DNA from: Gordoniibacillus chartarius
GTDB lineage: Bacteria; Bacillota; Bacilli; Paenibacillales; NBRC-103111
Assembly: GCF_042432825.1 (NCBI RefSeq)
Contig: NZ_JBHLWN010000070.1
Location: forward strand, 1 to 52,823
Length of the DNA: 52,823 bases
Direction of reading: 5' to 3'
Position 1 is the stretch's first letter. Each line of letters begins with the position of its first letter. The notes beneath the pieces are model-generated. The model made no database searches. It was given only the letters and a program-made list of their open reading frames with translations, and had not been told where the DNA came from. Of this stretch, positions 41,313 through 50,335 are shown piece after piece. Both the position numbers and the translations under genes were made by a program.

Positions 41313-41539
41313 AATCCCATATGCAACCTTTAAAATCAGTCCCGTGAGGCTGACAAGGTGATCGAACGAAGCAGGATGGCTTCGGCAACCGCATGCGCGA
41401 GACGCGGCGGGCCGAGCAAGCCGGCATGCGTCTGCTTAGCTGCACCCGCAGGATGCAGACTAGTGCAGGGCACAGCCGCAGCCCAGCTTCATACGCGAAG
41501 CGTACCCGCTCCTTGTCGAATCGGACAAGGAGCTTTTTT
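41313..41539 (+). promoter_or_regulatory. PyrR-controlled transcription attenuator
   Basis: AGTCCCGTGAGGCT (41338-41351) matches the PyrR-binding loop consensus ARUCCNGNGAGGYU exactly. CCTT (41327-41330) with AAGG (41355-41358) and CAG with CTG close the anti-antiterminator. GACAAGG (41352-41358) is an exact complement of CCTTGTC (41511-41517) in the terminator arm, giving the alternative antiterminator. The terminator is GCTCCTTGTC-GAATCG-GACAAGGAGC plus TTTTTT (41508-41539). UMP-bound PyrR should hold the first hairpin and so favour termination. Confidence 0.93.
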
Positions 41540-41575
41540 GTGCGCACACCAGGCAGTAAAGAGAGGAGCATGCCG

Positions 41576-42124
41576 ATGATGGTCGAGCAGCATCTCATCC
41601 TCGACGATATGGCGATCCGCCGGGCGCTGACGAGGATTGCCCACGAGATATTGGAAAAAAATAAAGGTGTCGACAACTGCATGCTGATCGGCATACGAAC
41701 CAGGGGCATCTACTTGGCACAGCGGGTCGCCGAGCGGATTCAAGACATCGAGGGCGTGCCGATTCCGGTCGGCGAGCTCGATATCACCCTATACCGGGAC
41801 GACAGGGCGCGTCTGAAGTCGGTCGAATCGGCGGAAAAGGGCGGCTCGCTCAACATCCAGGACAAGAAAATCATTTTGTTCGACGATGTGCTCTACACCG
41901 GCCGCACCGTCCGGGCGGCGCTCGATGCGCTCATCGATCTCGGCCGGCCGCAAATGATACAGCTCGCTGTGCTGATCGACCGGGGCCACCGGGAGCTGCC
42001 GATTCGCCCGGATTACGTAGGCAAGAACGTTCCGACCTCCAAGCAGGAGAAAATTGAAGTCAAGCTAAACGAAGTGGACGGCCAGGACGGCGTCGTGATT
42101 CTACACAACAGGGGGAGTGCTTGA
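41576..42124 (+). CDS. pyrR: PyrR, RNA-binding regulator of pyrimidine genes
   Basis: UMP/UTP-responsive RNA-binding attenuation protein with residual uracil phosphoribosyltransferase activity. The product of about 182 aa has the PRPP loop ILFDDVLYTGRT and the RNA-contacting RTRG region. The start at 41576 is chosen because GAGAGGAG (41561-41568) lies 7 nt upstream; ATG 41570 is too close, and ATG 41579 remains possible. It heads the operon it regulates, and its stop overlaps the pyrB start. Confidence 0.96.
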   Translation: MMVEQHLILDDMAIRRALTRIAHEILEKNKGVDNCMLIGIRTRGIYLAQRVAERIQDIEGVPIPVGELDITLYRDDRARLKSVESAEKGGSLNIQDKKIILFDDVLYTGRTVRAALDALIDLGRPQMIQLAVLIDRGHRELPIRPDYVGKNVPTSKQEKIEVKLNEVDGQDGVVILHNRGSA

Positions 42125-43023
42125 TGGGAGCTGTCACCATGAGAACGAAACACCTGCTCGGCCTGAAGGGCATGGACAAACAAGAGATCGCGGGCATTCT
42201 GGACCGGGCCGCTTACTGGGAGCAATCCGCTGCGAAAGTATCCGACGTGCTGCGAGGCAAGTTCGTGGCCAACACTTTCTTTGAAAATAGCACCCGCACC
42301 CGCTTCTCGTTCGAGATGGCGGAGAAACGGCTCGGCGCCGAAGTGCTGAACTTCTCGTCGGCCGAGTCGAGCGTACAGAAGGGCGAATCGATCTACGACA
42401 CGATGCGCACGCTCGAGTCGATCGGCATCGATGCCGCCGTCATCCGGCTGAAGCCGACGGGCGTGCTGCAGGAGCTGGCGGGCAAGCTGAACGTCGCGCT
42501 CGTGAACGCCGGCGACGGCAACAACGAGCATCCGACGCAAGCGCTGCTCGACCTGTACACGATGCGCAAGCACTTCGGCGACGTGAAGGGGCTGAACGTC
42601 TCGATCGTCGGAGACATCCTGCACAGCCGGGTAGCTCGCTCCAACCTGTACGGGCTGACCGAGCTCGGTGCGAACGTCGCGTTCTGCGCGCCGGACTCGA
42701 TGCAGGCGAAGGAGCTGAACGCGCCGTACGTCACGATCGATGAGGCGCTTCGCGCCGACGTCGTCATGATGCTCCGGGTTCAGCTCGAACGACACGATAA
42801 AGGATTGATCCGCTCCGCCGAAGATTACCGGGAGCAATTCGGCTTGACGGTCGAGCGGGCGTCGCGCATGCAGCCTCATGCGATCATCATGCACCCGGCG
42901 CCGGTCAACCGCGGAGTCGAGATCGACGACGAGCTGGTGGAATGCGACCGCAGTAAAATTTTCACCCAAATGGCTCACGGCGTACCGATCCGCATGGCGG
43001 TAATCGAGCGCGTGCTGAGCTAA
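42124..43023 (+). CDS. pyrB: PyrB, aspartate carbamoyltransferase catalytic chain
   Basis: Joins carbamoyl phosphate and aspartate. The 299-aa product has the carbamoyl-phosphate motif FENSTRTRFSFE and the aspartate-side HPTQALLD. No pyrI regulatory chain is present, as usual in bacilli. The ATG overlaps the pyrR stop (TGATG) and has AGGGGGAG 8 nt upstream. Confidence 0.97.
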   Translation: MGAVTMRTKHLLGLKGMDKQEIAGILDRAAYWEQSAAKVSDVLRGKFVANTFFENSTRTRFSFEMAEKRLGAEVLNFSSAESSVQKGESIYDTMRTLESIGIDAAVIRLKPTGVLQELAGKLNVALVNAGDGNNEHPTQALLDLYTMRKHFGDVKGLNVSIVGDILHSRVARSNLYGLTELGANVAFCAPDSMQAKELNAPYVTIDEALRADVVMMLRVQLERHDKGLIRSAEDYREQFGLTVERASRMQPHAIIMHPAPVNRGVEIDDELVECDRSKIFTQMAHGVPIRMAVIERVLS

Positions 43024-43084
43024 ATAATCTCACATGGATAAGCGCCTTTAGGCGCATGCCATCATAACGTAAATGGAGGCGCTC

Positions 43085-44368
43085 ATGGGAACTTGGATAT
43101 TGAACGGACTGACAGTCGGCCGTGAAGGACAGTCGCAACGCCACATTCTGGTGGATAACGGAAGCATTAAGCAGATCGCTGATGCTGCGGCAGGATTGCC
43201 GGACACGAGCGGACACGAGACGATTGACGCGGCAGGCAAGCTCGTGGCGCCCGGACTGGTCGACATGCACGTGCATCTGCGCGAGCCGGGCTTCGAGCAT
43301 AAGGAAACGATCGCGACGGGCACGCGCTCGGCGGCCAAGGGCGGCTTCACGACGATCGCATGCATGCCGAATACGCGCCCGGTCATCGACACGGTCGACA
43401 CGGTCAAGTACGTGCTCGACAAGGCGAGGACGGAAGGAAACGGCGTTCGCGTGCTGCCCTACGGCTGCATCACGAAGAACGAGCTTGGCCGCGAGCTGAC
43501 GGACTTTACCGCGCTAAAGGAAGCAGGGGCGATCGGCTTCACGGATGACGGGGTCGGCGTGCAAAGCGCGCAGATGATGAAGGATGCGATGGCGTTCGCG
43601 AAGTCGCTCGATCTGCCGATCATCGCGCACTGCGAGGACAATACGCTGGTTGAAGGGGCGCCGGTGACGGAAGGCGCTTTTGCCCGCAAGCACGGCCTGA
43701 AGGGCATTCCGAACGAGTCGGAGGCGATTCACGTCGGACGGGATATTTTGCTGGCGGAAGCGACGGGCGTCCATTACCATGTGTGCCATGTATCGACGGA
43801 GCAGTCGGTTCGGCTGATCCGGCAGGCGAAGCAGCTCGGCTTCCGGGTTACCGCGGAAGTGTGCCCGCATCACCTGATCCTGTCGGATGAAGACATTCCG
43901 GGACTCGATGCGAACTGGAAAATGAATCCGCCGTTGCGTTCTCCGCGCGACGTGCAGGCGGTGATCGAGGGGATTGAGGACGGCACGCTCGACATCGTCG
44001 TTACCGACCATGCGCCGCATTCCGCGGAGGAGAAAGCGAAGGGCATGATGCTGGCGCCGTTCGGCATCGTCGGCTTCGAGACGGCTTTCCCGCTGCTGTA
44101 CACGAAGTTCGTCAAGACGGGACGCTGGACGCTGCGCTTCCTCGTCGAGAAGATGACTTCGGCGCCCGCCGAGGTGTTCGGCCTGCCGTACGGGCGGCTG
44201 GAGGAAGGTTTGCCGGCGGACATTACGATCATCGATCTCGAGACGGAGCGGGCCGTAGACCCGGCGAGCTTCCTGTCGAAGAGCAATAATACGCCGTTCG
44301 GCGGCTGGAAGCTGCACGGCTGGCCGGTACTGACCATGGTCGGCGGCAGTGTTGTGTGGAGCGAGTAA
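43085..44368 (+). CDS. pyrC: PyrC, dihydroorotase
   Basis: Zinc amidohydrolase that closes carbamoyl-aspartate to dihydroorotate. The 427-aa class I enzyme has the metal motif DMHVHLREPG, later metal histidines (AHCEDN, HVCHVST) and the catalytic Asp in VTDHAPH. The ATG at 43085 has GGAGG 5 nt upstream; ATG 43073 overlaps that site. A small GCGCC-TTTA-GGCGC hairpin lies in the 61-nt gap before it. Confidence 0.96.
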   Translation: MGTWILNGLTVGREGQSQRHILVDNGSIKQIADAAAGLPDTSGHETIDAAGKLVAPGLVDMHVHLREPGFEHKETIATGTRSAAKGGFTTIACMPNTRPVIDTVDTVKYVLDKARTEGNGVRVLPYGCITKNELGRELTDFTALKEAGAIGFTDDGVGVQSAQMMKDAMAFAKSLDLPIIAHCEDNTLVEGAPVTEGAFARKHGLKGIPNESEAIHVGRDILLAEATGVHYHVCHVSTEQSVRLIRQAKQLGFRVTAEVCPHHLILSDEDIPGLDANWKMNPPLRSPRDVQAVIEGIEDGTLDIVVTDHAPHSAEEKAKGMMLAPFGIVGFETAFPLLYTKFVKTGRWTLRFLVEKMTSAPAEVFGLPYGRLEEGLPADITIIDLETERAVDPASFLSKSNNTPFGGWKLHGWPVLTMVGGSVVWSE

Positions 44369-44414
44369 TTACCAATCACGTTCTGACTATAGATGAAGAA
44401 GGAGCTGAAGAGCA

Positions 44415-45590
44415 ATGCAGGCAAGGCTGCTGCTGGAAGATGGAACCCTGTTCACAGGGAAAGCGTTCGGAGCCGAAGGCGACTCCGTAGGCGAAGTCGT
44501 GTTCAACACAGGAATTACAGGCTATCAGGAGGTGCTCTCTGACCCTTCATATTGCGGGCAGATCGTCACGATGACGTATCCGCTGATCGGCAACTATGGA
44601 ATTAACCGCGACGACTTCGAGTCGGTGAGACCGTTCATTCACGGTTTCGTCGTTCGTCAGCACGAGCTGGCACCCAGCAACTGGCGCGCCGAGTACACGC
44701 TCGACAGCCTCCTGAAGGAGTACGGCATCATCGGGATCAGCGATATCGATACGCGCATGCTGACGCGGCGCATTCGTCACCATGGCGTCATGAAAGGCAT
44801 TCTGACGACGTCGAACAAACGCGTCGAAGAGCTGCTCGAGCAGATGAACGGTACGTCCTTGATGACGGACCAAGTGCCTCGCGTCTCGACCAAGAGCGTG
44901 TTCAGCGCACCGGGAACAAAGGAGCGTGTCGTCGTCATCGACTTCGGCTCGAAGAGCGGCATTATCCGCGACTTGGCGGGGCGCGGCTGCGACGTCGTCG
45001 TCGTTCCGCACGATACGACCGCTGAGCAAATTCGCCGCTTGTCTCCGGACGGCGTGCTGCTGTCCAACGGTCCCGGGGATCCGAAGGACGTCGCTCATGC
45101 GGTAACGACGATCCGGGAGCTGCTCGGCACCATGCCGATCTTCGGCATCTGCCTCGGCCACCAGCTGTTCGCGCTCGCTTGCGGCGCCGATACGGGCAAG
45201 CTGAAGTTCGGCCACCGCGGCGGCAACCATCCTGTAAAGGATCTGTTGTCCGGCCGCTGCTACATCACTTCGCAGAACCACGGCTACACCGTACTGGACG
45301 AATCGATCGTCGGCACGGAGCTCGAAGTGACGCATATCAACAATAACGACGGAACGATCGAAGGGCTGCGCCACAAGGTGCATCCGGCGTTCTCCGTACA
45401 GTACCATCCGGAAGCGGCTCCGGGACCGTTCGACTCGTCCTACCTGTTCGACGAATTCCTGGAGATGATCCGTAACCACAAGCTGGCGAACCCGCAGCTG
45501 CCGCGCCAAGCCCAAATGCAAGCCGCATGGCGCGAAAGCGCAGGCCAGTCGGCGAATCGGAAAGGAGAGCTTACGTATGCCCAGAAGTAA
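44415..45590 (+). CDS. carA: CarA, carbamoyl-phosphate synthase small (glutaminase) subunit
   Basis: Class I glutamine amidotransferase that supplies ammonia to CarB. The 391-aa product has an N-terminal CPSase domain (GITGYQEVLSDPSYCGQIV) and the glutaminase nucleophile Cys246 in GICLGHQ, with the triad His-Glu in QYHPEA. It is about 25 residues longer than B. subtilis PyrAA owing to a C-terminal tail, and overlaps carB by 14 nt. Regulation with the pyr genes marks it as the pyrimidine isozyme. Confidence 0.97.
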   Translation: MQARLLLEDGTLFTGKAFGAEGDSVGEVVFNTGITGYQEVLSDPSYCGQIVTMTYPLIGNYGINRDDFESVRPFIHGFVVRQHELAPSNWRAEYTLDSLLKEYGIIGISDIDTRMLTRRIRHHGVMKGILTTSNKRVEELLEQMNGTSLMTDQVPRVSTKSVFSAPGTKERVVVIDFGSKSGIIRDLAGRGCDVVVVPHDTTAEQIRRLSPDGVLLSNGPGDPKDVAHAVTTIRELLGTMPIFGICLGHQLFALACGADTGKLKFGHRGGNHPVKDLLSGRCYITSQNHGYTVLDESIVGTELEVTHINNNDGTIEGLRHKVHPAFSVQYHPEAAPGPFDSSYLFDEFLEMIRNHKLANPQLPRQAQMQAAWRESAGQSANRKGELTYAQK

Positions 45591-48500
45591 AGACTTGAAA
45601 AAAATTCTCGTGATCGGCTCCGGTCCGATCGTTATCGGCCAGGCGGCCGAGTTCGATTACGCCGGTACGCAGGCTTGCCAAGCGCTGAAGGAAGAAGGCT
45701 TCGAGGTCGTTCTGATCAACTCCAACCCGGCGACGATCATGACCGATACGAACATGGCCGACAAAGTATACATCGAGCCGATTACGCTCGACTTCGTTAC
45801 GCAAATTATCCGCACGGAGCGTCCGGACGGTCTGCTGCCGACTCTGGGCGGCCAGACGGGTCTCAATATGGCGGTCGAGCTGGCGCGCGCGGGCGTTCTC
45901 GAGCGCGAAGGCGTCAAGCTGCTCGGCACGCAGCTGACGGCGATCGAGAAAGCCGAAGACCGCGATCTGTTCCGCGATCTGATGCGCGAGCTGGAGCAGC
46001 CGGTACCGGAGAGCGTCATCGTGACGACGGTAGCGCAGGCGCTTGATTTTGCCCATGAGATCGGCTATCCGATCATCGTGCGTCCGGCGTACACGCTGGG
46101 CGGCACGGGCGGCGGCATCTGTAACACGGACGAAGAGCTCGTGGAAATCGTTTCGTCGGGTATCCGCTACAGCCCGATCGGGCAATGCCTCGTCGAGAAG
46201 AGTATCGCGGGTATGAAGGAAGTCGAGTACGAGGTGATGCGCGACGCGAACGACAACTGCATCGTCGTCTGTAACATGGAAAACTTCGACCCGGTCGGCG
46301 TACATACGGGCGATTCGATCGTCGTAGCGCCGAGCCAGACGCTGTCGGACCGCGAGTACCAAATGCTGCGCTCCGCATCGCTCAAAATCATCCGCGCCCT
46401 GAACATCGAGGGCGGCTGTAACGTGCAATATGCGCTCGACCCGCATTCGTATCAATACTATGTCATCGAAGTAAACCCGCGCGTGTCGCGTTCTTCGGCG
46501 CTCGCGTCGAAGGCGACCGGCTACCCGATCGCCAAGATGGCGGCCAAGATCGCGATCGGCTATACGCTCGACGAGCTGAAGAACCCGGTAACCGGGCAAA
46601 CGTACGCTTGCTTCGAGCCGACGCTGGATTACATCGTATCGAAGATCCCGCGCTGGCCGTTCGACAAGTTCACCAGCGCAAACCGCAAGCTCGGCACGCA
46701 AATGAAAGCGACCGGCGAAGTGATGGCCATCGGCCGTACGTTCGAGGAGTCGATTCATAAAGCTGTCCGCTCGCTGGAAATCGGCGTGCACCGCCTGTGC
46801 CTGAAGGACGCGGAGACGCTTGATAAGGAAACGCTGGAGCAGCGCCTGCAGAAGCCGGACGACGAGCGTATTTTCCTGATCGCCGAAGCGTACCGCCGCG
46901 GCTACACGCTGGAGCAGCTGCAAGAGCTGACGAAGATCGACTGGTGGTTCCTGCATAAGCTGGAAGGCCTCGTAGCGTTCGAGAAAGTGATCGCGAACGA
47001 ACCGCTGACGCCGGAGCTGCTGCTCGAGATCAAGCGCAAAGGGTTTACCGACCGTGCGGTTGCCGAGCTGCGCAAAGCTGCCGGTGCTTCGGAATATACG
47101 GCGGAAGCGGATGTGCGGGCGCTGCGCTTGCAGAACGGCCTGAAGCCGGTGTACAAAATGGTTGACACGTGCGCGGCGGAATTCGAAGCGACGACGCCTT
47201 ATTACTACTCGACTTATGAGACGGAAGACGAAGTGCAGGAGTCGAGCAAAGAGAAGGTCGTTGTACTTGGCTCCGGTCCGATCCGTATCGGTCAGGGGAT
47301 CGAGTTCGACTACTCGACGGTTCATGCGGTTTGGGCGATCCAGGCTGCTGGCTACGAGGCCGTCATTATCAATAACAATCCGGAGACGGTGTCCACGGAC
47401 TTCAATACGTCCGACCGTCTATACTTCGAGCCGCTGTTCTTCGAGGACGTCATGAACGTCATCGAGCGCGAGAAGCCGATCGGCGTAATCGTCCAGTTCG
47501 GCGGGCAAACGGCGATTAACCTCGCTGCTCCGCTGGCCCGCGCCGGCGTGCGCATTCTCGGCTCGGATCTCGAGAGCATCGACACCGCCGAGGACCGCAA
47601 GAAGTTCGAGGCGCTGCTGCGCAGTTTGAACATCGCCCAGCCTCCGGGCGGCACGGTTACGTCGGTCGGGGAAGCGGTCGGCACGGCTGCACAGTTCGGC
47701 TATCCGGTGCTCGTTCGTCCTTCGTACGTCCTTGGCGGACGCGCAATGGAAATCGTCTACTCCGACGAAGAGCTGCTCAGCTACATGGAATACGCGGTGA
47801 CGATTAATCCGGAGCATCCGGTTCTTATCGACCGCTACATGCTCGGCAAGGAAGTCGAAGTCGACGCGATCTGCGATAAGGAAACCGTTCTGATTCCGGG
47901 CATCATGGAGCACGTCGAGCGTGCGGGCGTTCACTCCGGCGACTCGATCGCCGTTTACCCGCCGCAGTCGCTGTCCGCCGAGCTGAAAGAGAAGATCGTC
48001 GACATCACGATCAAGATCGCCCGCGAGCTGCGCGTCGTCGGTCTGGTGAACATTCAGTTCGTAATTTTCCAGGATGAAGTGTACGTCATCGAAGTGAACC
48101 CGCGCTCCTCGCGTACGGTGCCGTTCCTGAGCAAGGTGACGAACATCCCGATGGCGAATGTGGCGACACGCGCCATCATGGGCGAGAAGCTGGCCGATAT
48201 GGGATACGAAACCGGACTGTGGCGCGAAGACGACCACGTATCGGTCAAGGTGCCGGTGTTCTCCTTCGCCAAGCTGCGCCGCGTTGACACGACGCTCGGT
48301 CCGGAAATGAAGTCGACGGGCGAAGTGATGGGCCGCGACGTGACGTATGCGAAGGCTCTGTACAAAGGGCTGATCGGAGCAGGCATGAAAATTCCGCCAA
48401 CCGGCAACATCATCGTTACGGTTGCGGATAAAGATAAGCAGGAAGCGATTGAGCTGATGACAGGCTTCGCCCGCCTCGGTTACAAGATCGTCGCTACCGG

Positions 48501-48786
48501 CGGCACGGCGAAGGCGATGGAAGAAGCCGGCCTGCGCGTGAATCATGTAAACAAACTGCATGAAGGCTCGCCGAACATTCTCGATATGATCCGTACGGGA
48601 GAAGCGCAAATCGTCGTCAACACGCTGACAAAAGGCAAAGAGCCGGAGCGCGACGGCTTCCGCATCCGCCGCGAGGCGGTCGAGAACGGCGTCGTCTGCT
48701 TGACCTCGCTCGATACGGTGCGGGCGCTGCTGTACATGCTCGATTCCGTCAACTTCTCGTCGCGGGCTATGCCTGCGCACGTGTAA
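45577..48786 (+). CDS. carB: CarB, carbamoyl-phosphate synthase large subunit
   Basis: Makes carbamoyl phosphate from bicarbonate, ammonia and 2 ATP. The 1069-aa product shows the internal duplication of the family: two ATP-grasp halves, each starting with GSGPI.IGQ..EFDY (about residues 11 and 563). An MGS-like regulatory domain lies at the C-terminus (about 935-1069, GYKIVATGGTAKAMEEAGL). Its gene overlaps carA and precedes pyrF by only 25 nt. Confidence 0.98.
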   Translation: MPRSKDLKKILVIGSGPIVIGQAAEFDYAGTQACQALKEEGFEVVLINSNPATIMTDTNMADKVYIEPITLDFVTQIIRTERPDGLLPTLGGQTGLNMAVELARAGVLEREGVKLLGTQLTAIEKAEDRDLFRDLMRELEQPVPESVIVTTVAQALDFAHEIGYPIIVRPAYTLGGTGGGICNTDEELVEIVSSGIRYSPIGQCLVEKSIAGMKEVEYEVMRDANDNCIVVCNMENFDPVGVHTGDSIVVAPSQTLSDREYQMLRSASLKIIRALNIEGGCNVQYALDPHSYQYYVIEVNPRVSRSSALASKATGYPIAKMAAKIAIGYTLDELKNPVTGQTYACFEPTLDYIVSKIPRWPFDKFTSANRKLGTQMKATGEVMAIGRTFEESIHKAVRSLEIGVHRLCLKDAETLDKETLEQRLQKPDDERIFLIAEAYRRGYTLEQLQELTKIDWWFLHKLEGLVAFEKVIANEPLTPELLLEIKRKGFTDRAVAELRKAAGASEYTAEADVRALRLQNGLKPVYKMVDTCAAEFEATTPYYYSTYETEDEVQESSKEKVVVLGSGPIRIGQGIEFDYSTVHAVWAIQAAGYEAVIINNNPETVSTDFNTSDRLYFEPLFFEDVMNVIEREKPIGVIVQFGGQTAINLAAPLARAGVRILGSDLESIDTAEDRKKFEALLRSLNIAQPPGGTVTSVGEAVGTAAQFGYPVLVRPSYVLGGRAMEIVYSDEELLSYMEYAVTINPEHPVLIDRYMLGKEVEVDAICDKETVLIPGIMEHVERAGVHSGDSIAVYPPQSLSAELKEKIVDITIKIARELRVVGLVNIQFVIFQDEVYVIEVNPRSSRTVPFLSKVTNIPMANVATRAIMGEKLADMGYETGLWREDDHVSVKVPVFSFAKLRRVDTTLGPEMKSTGEVMGRDVTYAKALYKGLIGAGMKIPPTGNIIVTVADKDKQEAIELMTGFARLGYKIVATGGTAKAMEEAGLRVNHVNKLHEGSPNILDMIRTGEAQIVVNTLTKGKEPERDGFRIRREAVENGVVCLTSLDTVRALLYMLDSVNFSSRAMPAHV

Positions 48787-48811
48787 ATCAGTAGAGGGGG
48801 CGACGGAAGCG

Positions 48812-49537
48812 ATGGCGGAAAAAAATGAAATTGCAAGCCGCATCATGGTGGCGCTCGATTACCCCGATGCGGCGGCAGCCGAAACGCTCGTCGCTTCGCT
48901 CCAAGGCATACCGTGTTACATGAAAGTGGGCATGCAGCTGTTCTATGCTGCAGGCCCACGTTTTGTGACCGGGCTGAAGGAGCGGGGCTACCGCGTATTT
49001 CTCGACGTGAAGATGCACGACATTCCGAACACCGTCAAGGGCGGTTCGGAGAGCGTTGCGCGGCTCGGTGTCGATATGTTCAACGTGCATGCCGCAGGCG
49101 GACGAGCCATGATGGAAGCGGCGCTGGAAGGCGTGGACAAAGCGGTTTCGGGCGGCGTTGGTATGAGGCCGTTGGTGATCGCTGTCACCCAGCTGACCTC
49201 GACGAGCCAAGCGATGCTCAATGAAGAAATCGGTATTGCCGGCAGCGTGGAGGACGCCGTGCTTCGCTATGCGCGGCTTGCGCAGACTGCAGGACTCGAC
49301 GGCGTCGTCGTTTCGGCGCTCGAAGTACCGGCTCTGCGCCGCGAGCTTGGCGACAGCTTTGTCACCGTAACGCCGGGAATCCGGCCGGCCGGGGCCGACA
49401 TCGGCGACCAGTCACGCGTGCTGACGCCGGCGGAAGCGCTGCGCATGGGCTCCAGCTACATTGTCATCGGCCGTCCGATTACGGCGGCTGGCGACCCGCG
49501 TGCTGCGCTGGAATCTATTATCGAGTCGATCCAATAG
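48812..49537 (+). CDS. pyrF: PyrF, orotidine-5'-phosphate decarboxylase
   Basis: Forms UMP by decarboxylating OMP. The 241-aa TIM-barrel protein has the catalytic Asp/Lys cluster in FLDVKMHDIPNTV, the phosphate loop TPGIRPAGADIGDQSRV, and VIGRPIT near the end. The ATG follows GAGGGGGCGACGGAAGCG. It lies directly after carB, where pyrK and pyrD stand in B. subtilis. Confidence 0.97.
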   Translation: MAEKNEIASRIMVALDYPDAAAAETLVASLQGIPCYMKVGMQLFYAAGPRFVTGLKERGYRVFLDVKMHDIPNTVKGGSESVARLGVDMFNVHAAGGRAMMEAALEGVDKAVSGGVGMRPLVIAVTQLTSTSQAMLNEEIGIAGSVEDAVLRYARLAQTAGLDGVVVSALEVPALRRELGDSFVTVTPGIRPAGADIGDQSRVLTPAEALRMGSSYIVIGRPITAAGDPRAALESIIESIQ

Positions 49538-49555
49538 TAGAGGAGACATCATACA

Positions 49556-50203
49556 ATGACGACAACCGATTTGCAGCAATTATCGCGGGACATCGCCGCT
49601 TCGCTGCTCAGCATCGATGCGGTAGCGCTGCGTCCGCAGCAGCCGTTCACCTGGACGTCGGGATTGAAATCCCCGATCTACTGCGACAACCGCCTGACGA
49701 TGTCATACCCGGCTGTGCGCGAGCAGATCGCCGACGGCTTCGTACAGCTGATCCGGACACATCATCCGGACGCCGAAGTGATCGCCGGAACCGCGACCGC
49801 GGGCATTCCGCATGCCGCATGGGTCGCACAAAAGCTCGGTCTGCCGATGATCTACGTACGCGATAAGGCGAAAGGCCACGGCAAAGAAAATTTGATCGAG
49901 GGCGTCGTGCGTCCAGGGCAAAAGGTCGTTGTGATCGAGGACTTGATTTCGACAGGCGGCTCCTCGCTGAAGGCGGCGCTAGCAGTGAACGAAGCCGGAG
50001 CGCAGGCGCTCGGCGTGCTGGCGATCTTCTCGTACAAGCTCGATCGCGGCACGAACGCTTTCGCCGAAGCCGGCATGCCGCTGCATACGCTGTCCGACTA
50101 TCCGACCCTGCTGGAAGTAGCCGCCGAACGCGGCGCGATTCGCAGCGAGGATCTGGACAAGCTGCATGCTTGGCGCGAGGATCCGGCTTCGTACGGAGTA
50201 TAA
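49556..50203 (+). CDS. pyrE: PyrE, orotate phosphoribosyltransferase
   Basis: Transfers ribose-5-phosphate from PRPP to orotate, giving OMP for PyrF. The 215-aa type I PRTase has the PRPP loop VVVIEDLISTGGSS, the flexible loop KGHGKENLIEG and the N-terminal FTWTSGLKSPIYCDNR. Ribosome site AGAGGAG. It is the last gene of the operon. Confidence 0.97.
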   Translation: MTTTDLQQLSRDIAASLLSIDAVALRPQQPFTWTSGLKSPIYCDNRLTMSYPAVREQIADGFVQLIRTHHPDAEVIAGTATAGIPHAAWVAQKLGLPMIYVRDKAKGHGKENLIEGVVRPGQKVVVIEDLISTGGSSLKAALAVNEAGAQALGVLAIFSYKLDRGTNAFAEAGMPLHTLSDYPTLLEVAAERGAIRSEDLDKLHAWREDPASYGV

Positions 50204-50221
50204 TCGACGAATAACCGTGTC

Positions 50222-50263
50222 AAGGCTTTCGATTCTTCTTATAGGATCGGGAGCCTTTTTTTG
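50222..50263 (+). terminator. Terminator of the pyr operon
   Basis: AAGGCTTTCGAT pairs with ATCGGGAGCCTT through two T-G wobbles and is followed by a seven-T run. Confidence 0.9.
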
Positions 50264-50266
50264 CTA

Positions 50267-50295
50267 TTGTCGGTTGGTGAGTTATCACCTATAGT
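50267..50295 (+). promoter_or_regulatory. Promoter with operator-like dyad before the GH114-like gene
   Basis: TTGTCG (50267-50272), a 17-nt spacer and TATAGT (50290-50295) form a plausible sigma-A promoter. Inside the spacer GGTGA-GTTA-TCACC (50276-50289) is a perfect 5+5 dyad abutting the -10, a natural place for a repressor. The regulator is unknown. Confidence 0.6.
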
Positions 50296-50335
50296 GGACA
50301 TATATCCAATTTGTTACTAGGGAGATCAACAGGTT

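Noticed and set aside
41508..41539. A third TGTCGAA at 41514-41520 as a Spo0A site
   Set aside because: It falls inside the perfect terminator stem of the pyr attenuator, which explains the sequence.
45571..47325. 584-codon open frame on the minus strand opposite carB
   Set aside because: Antisense shadow of a highly conserved gene, with the same Arg/His/Leu-rich composition and no family likeness.
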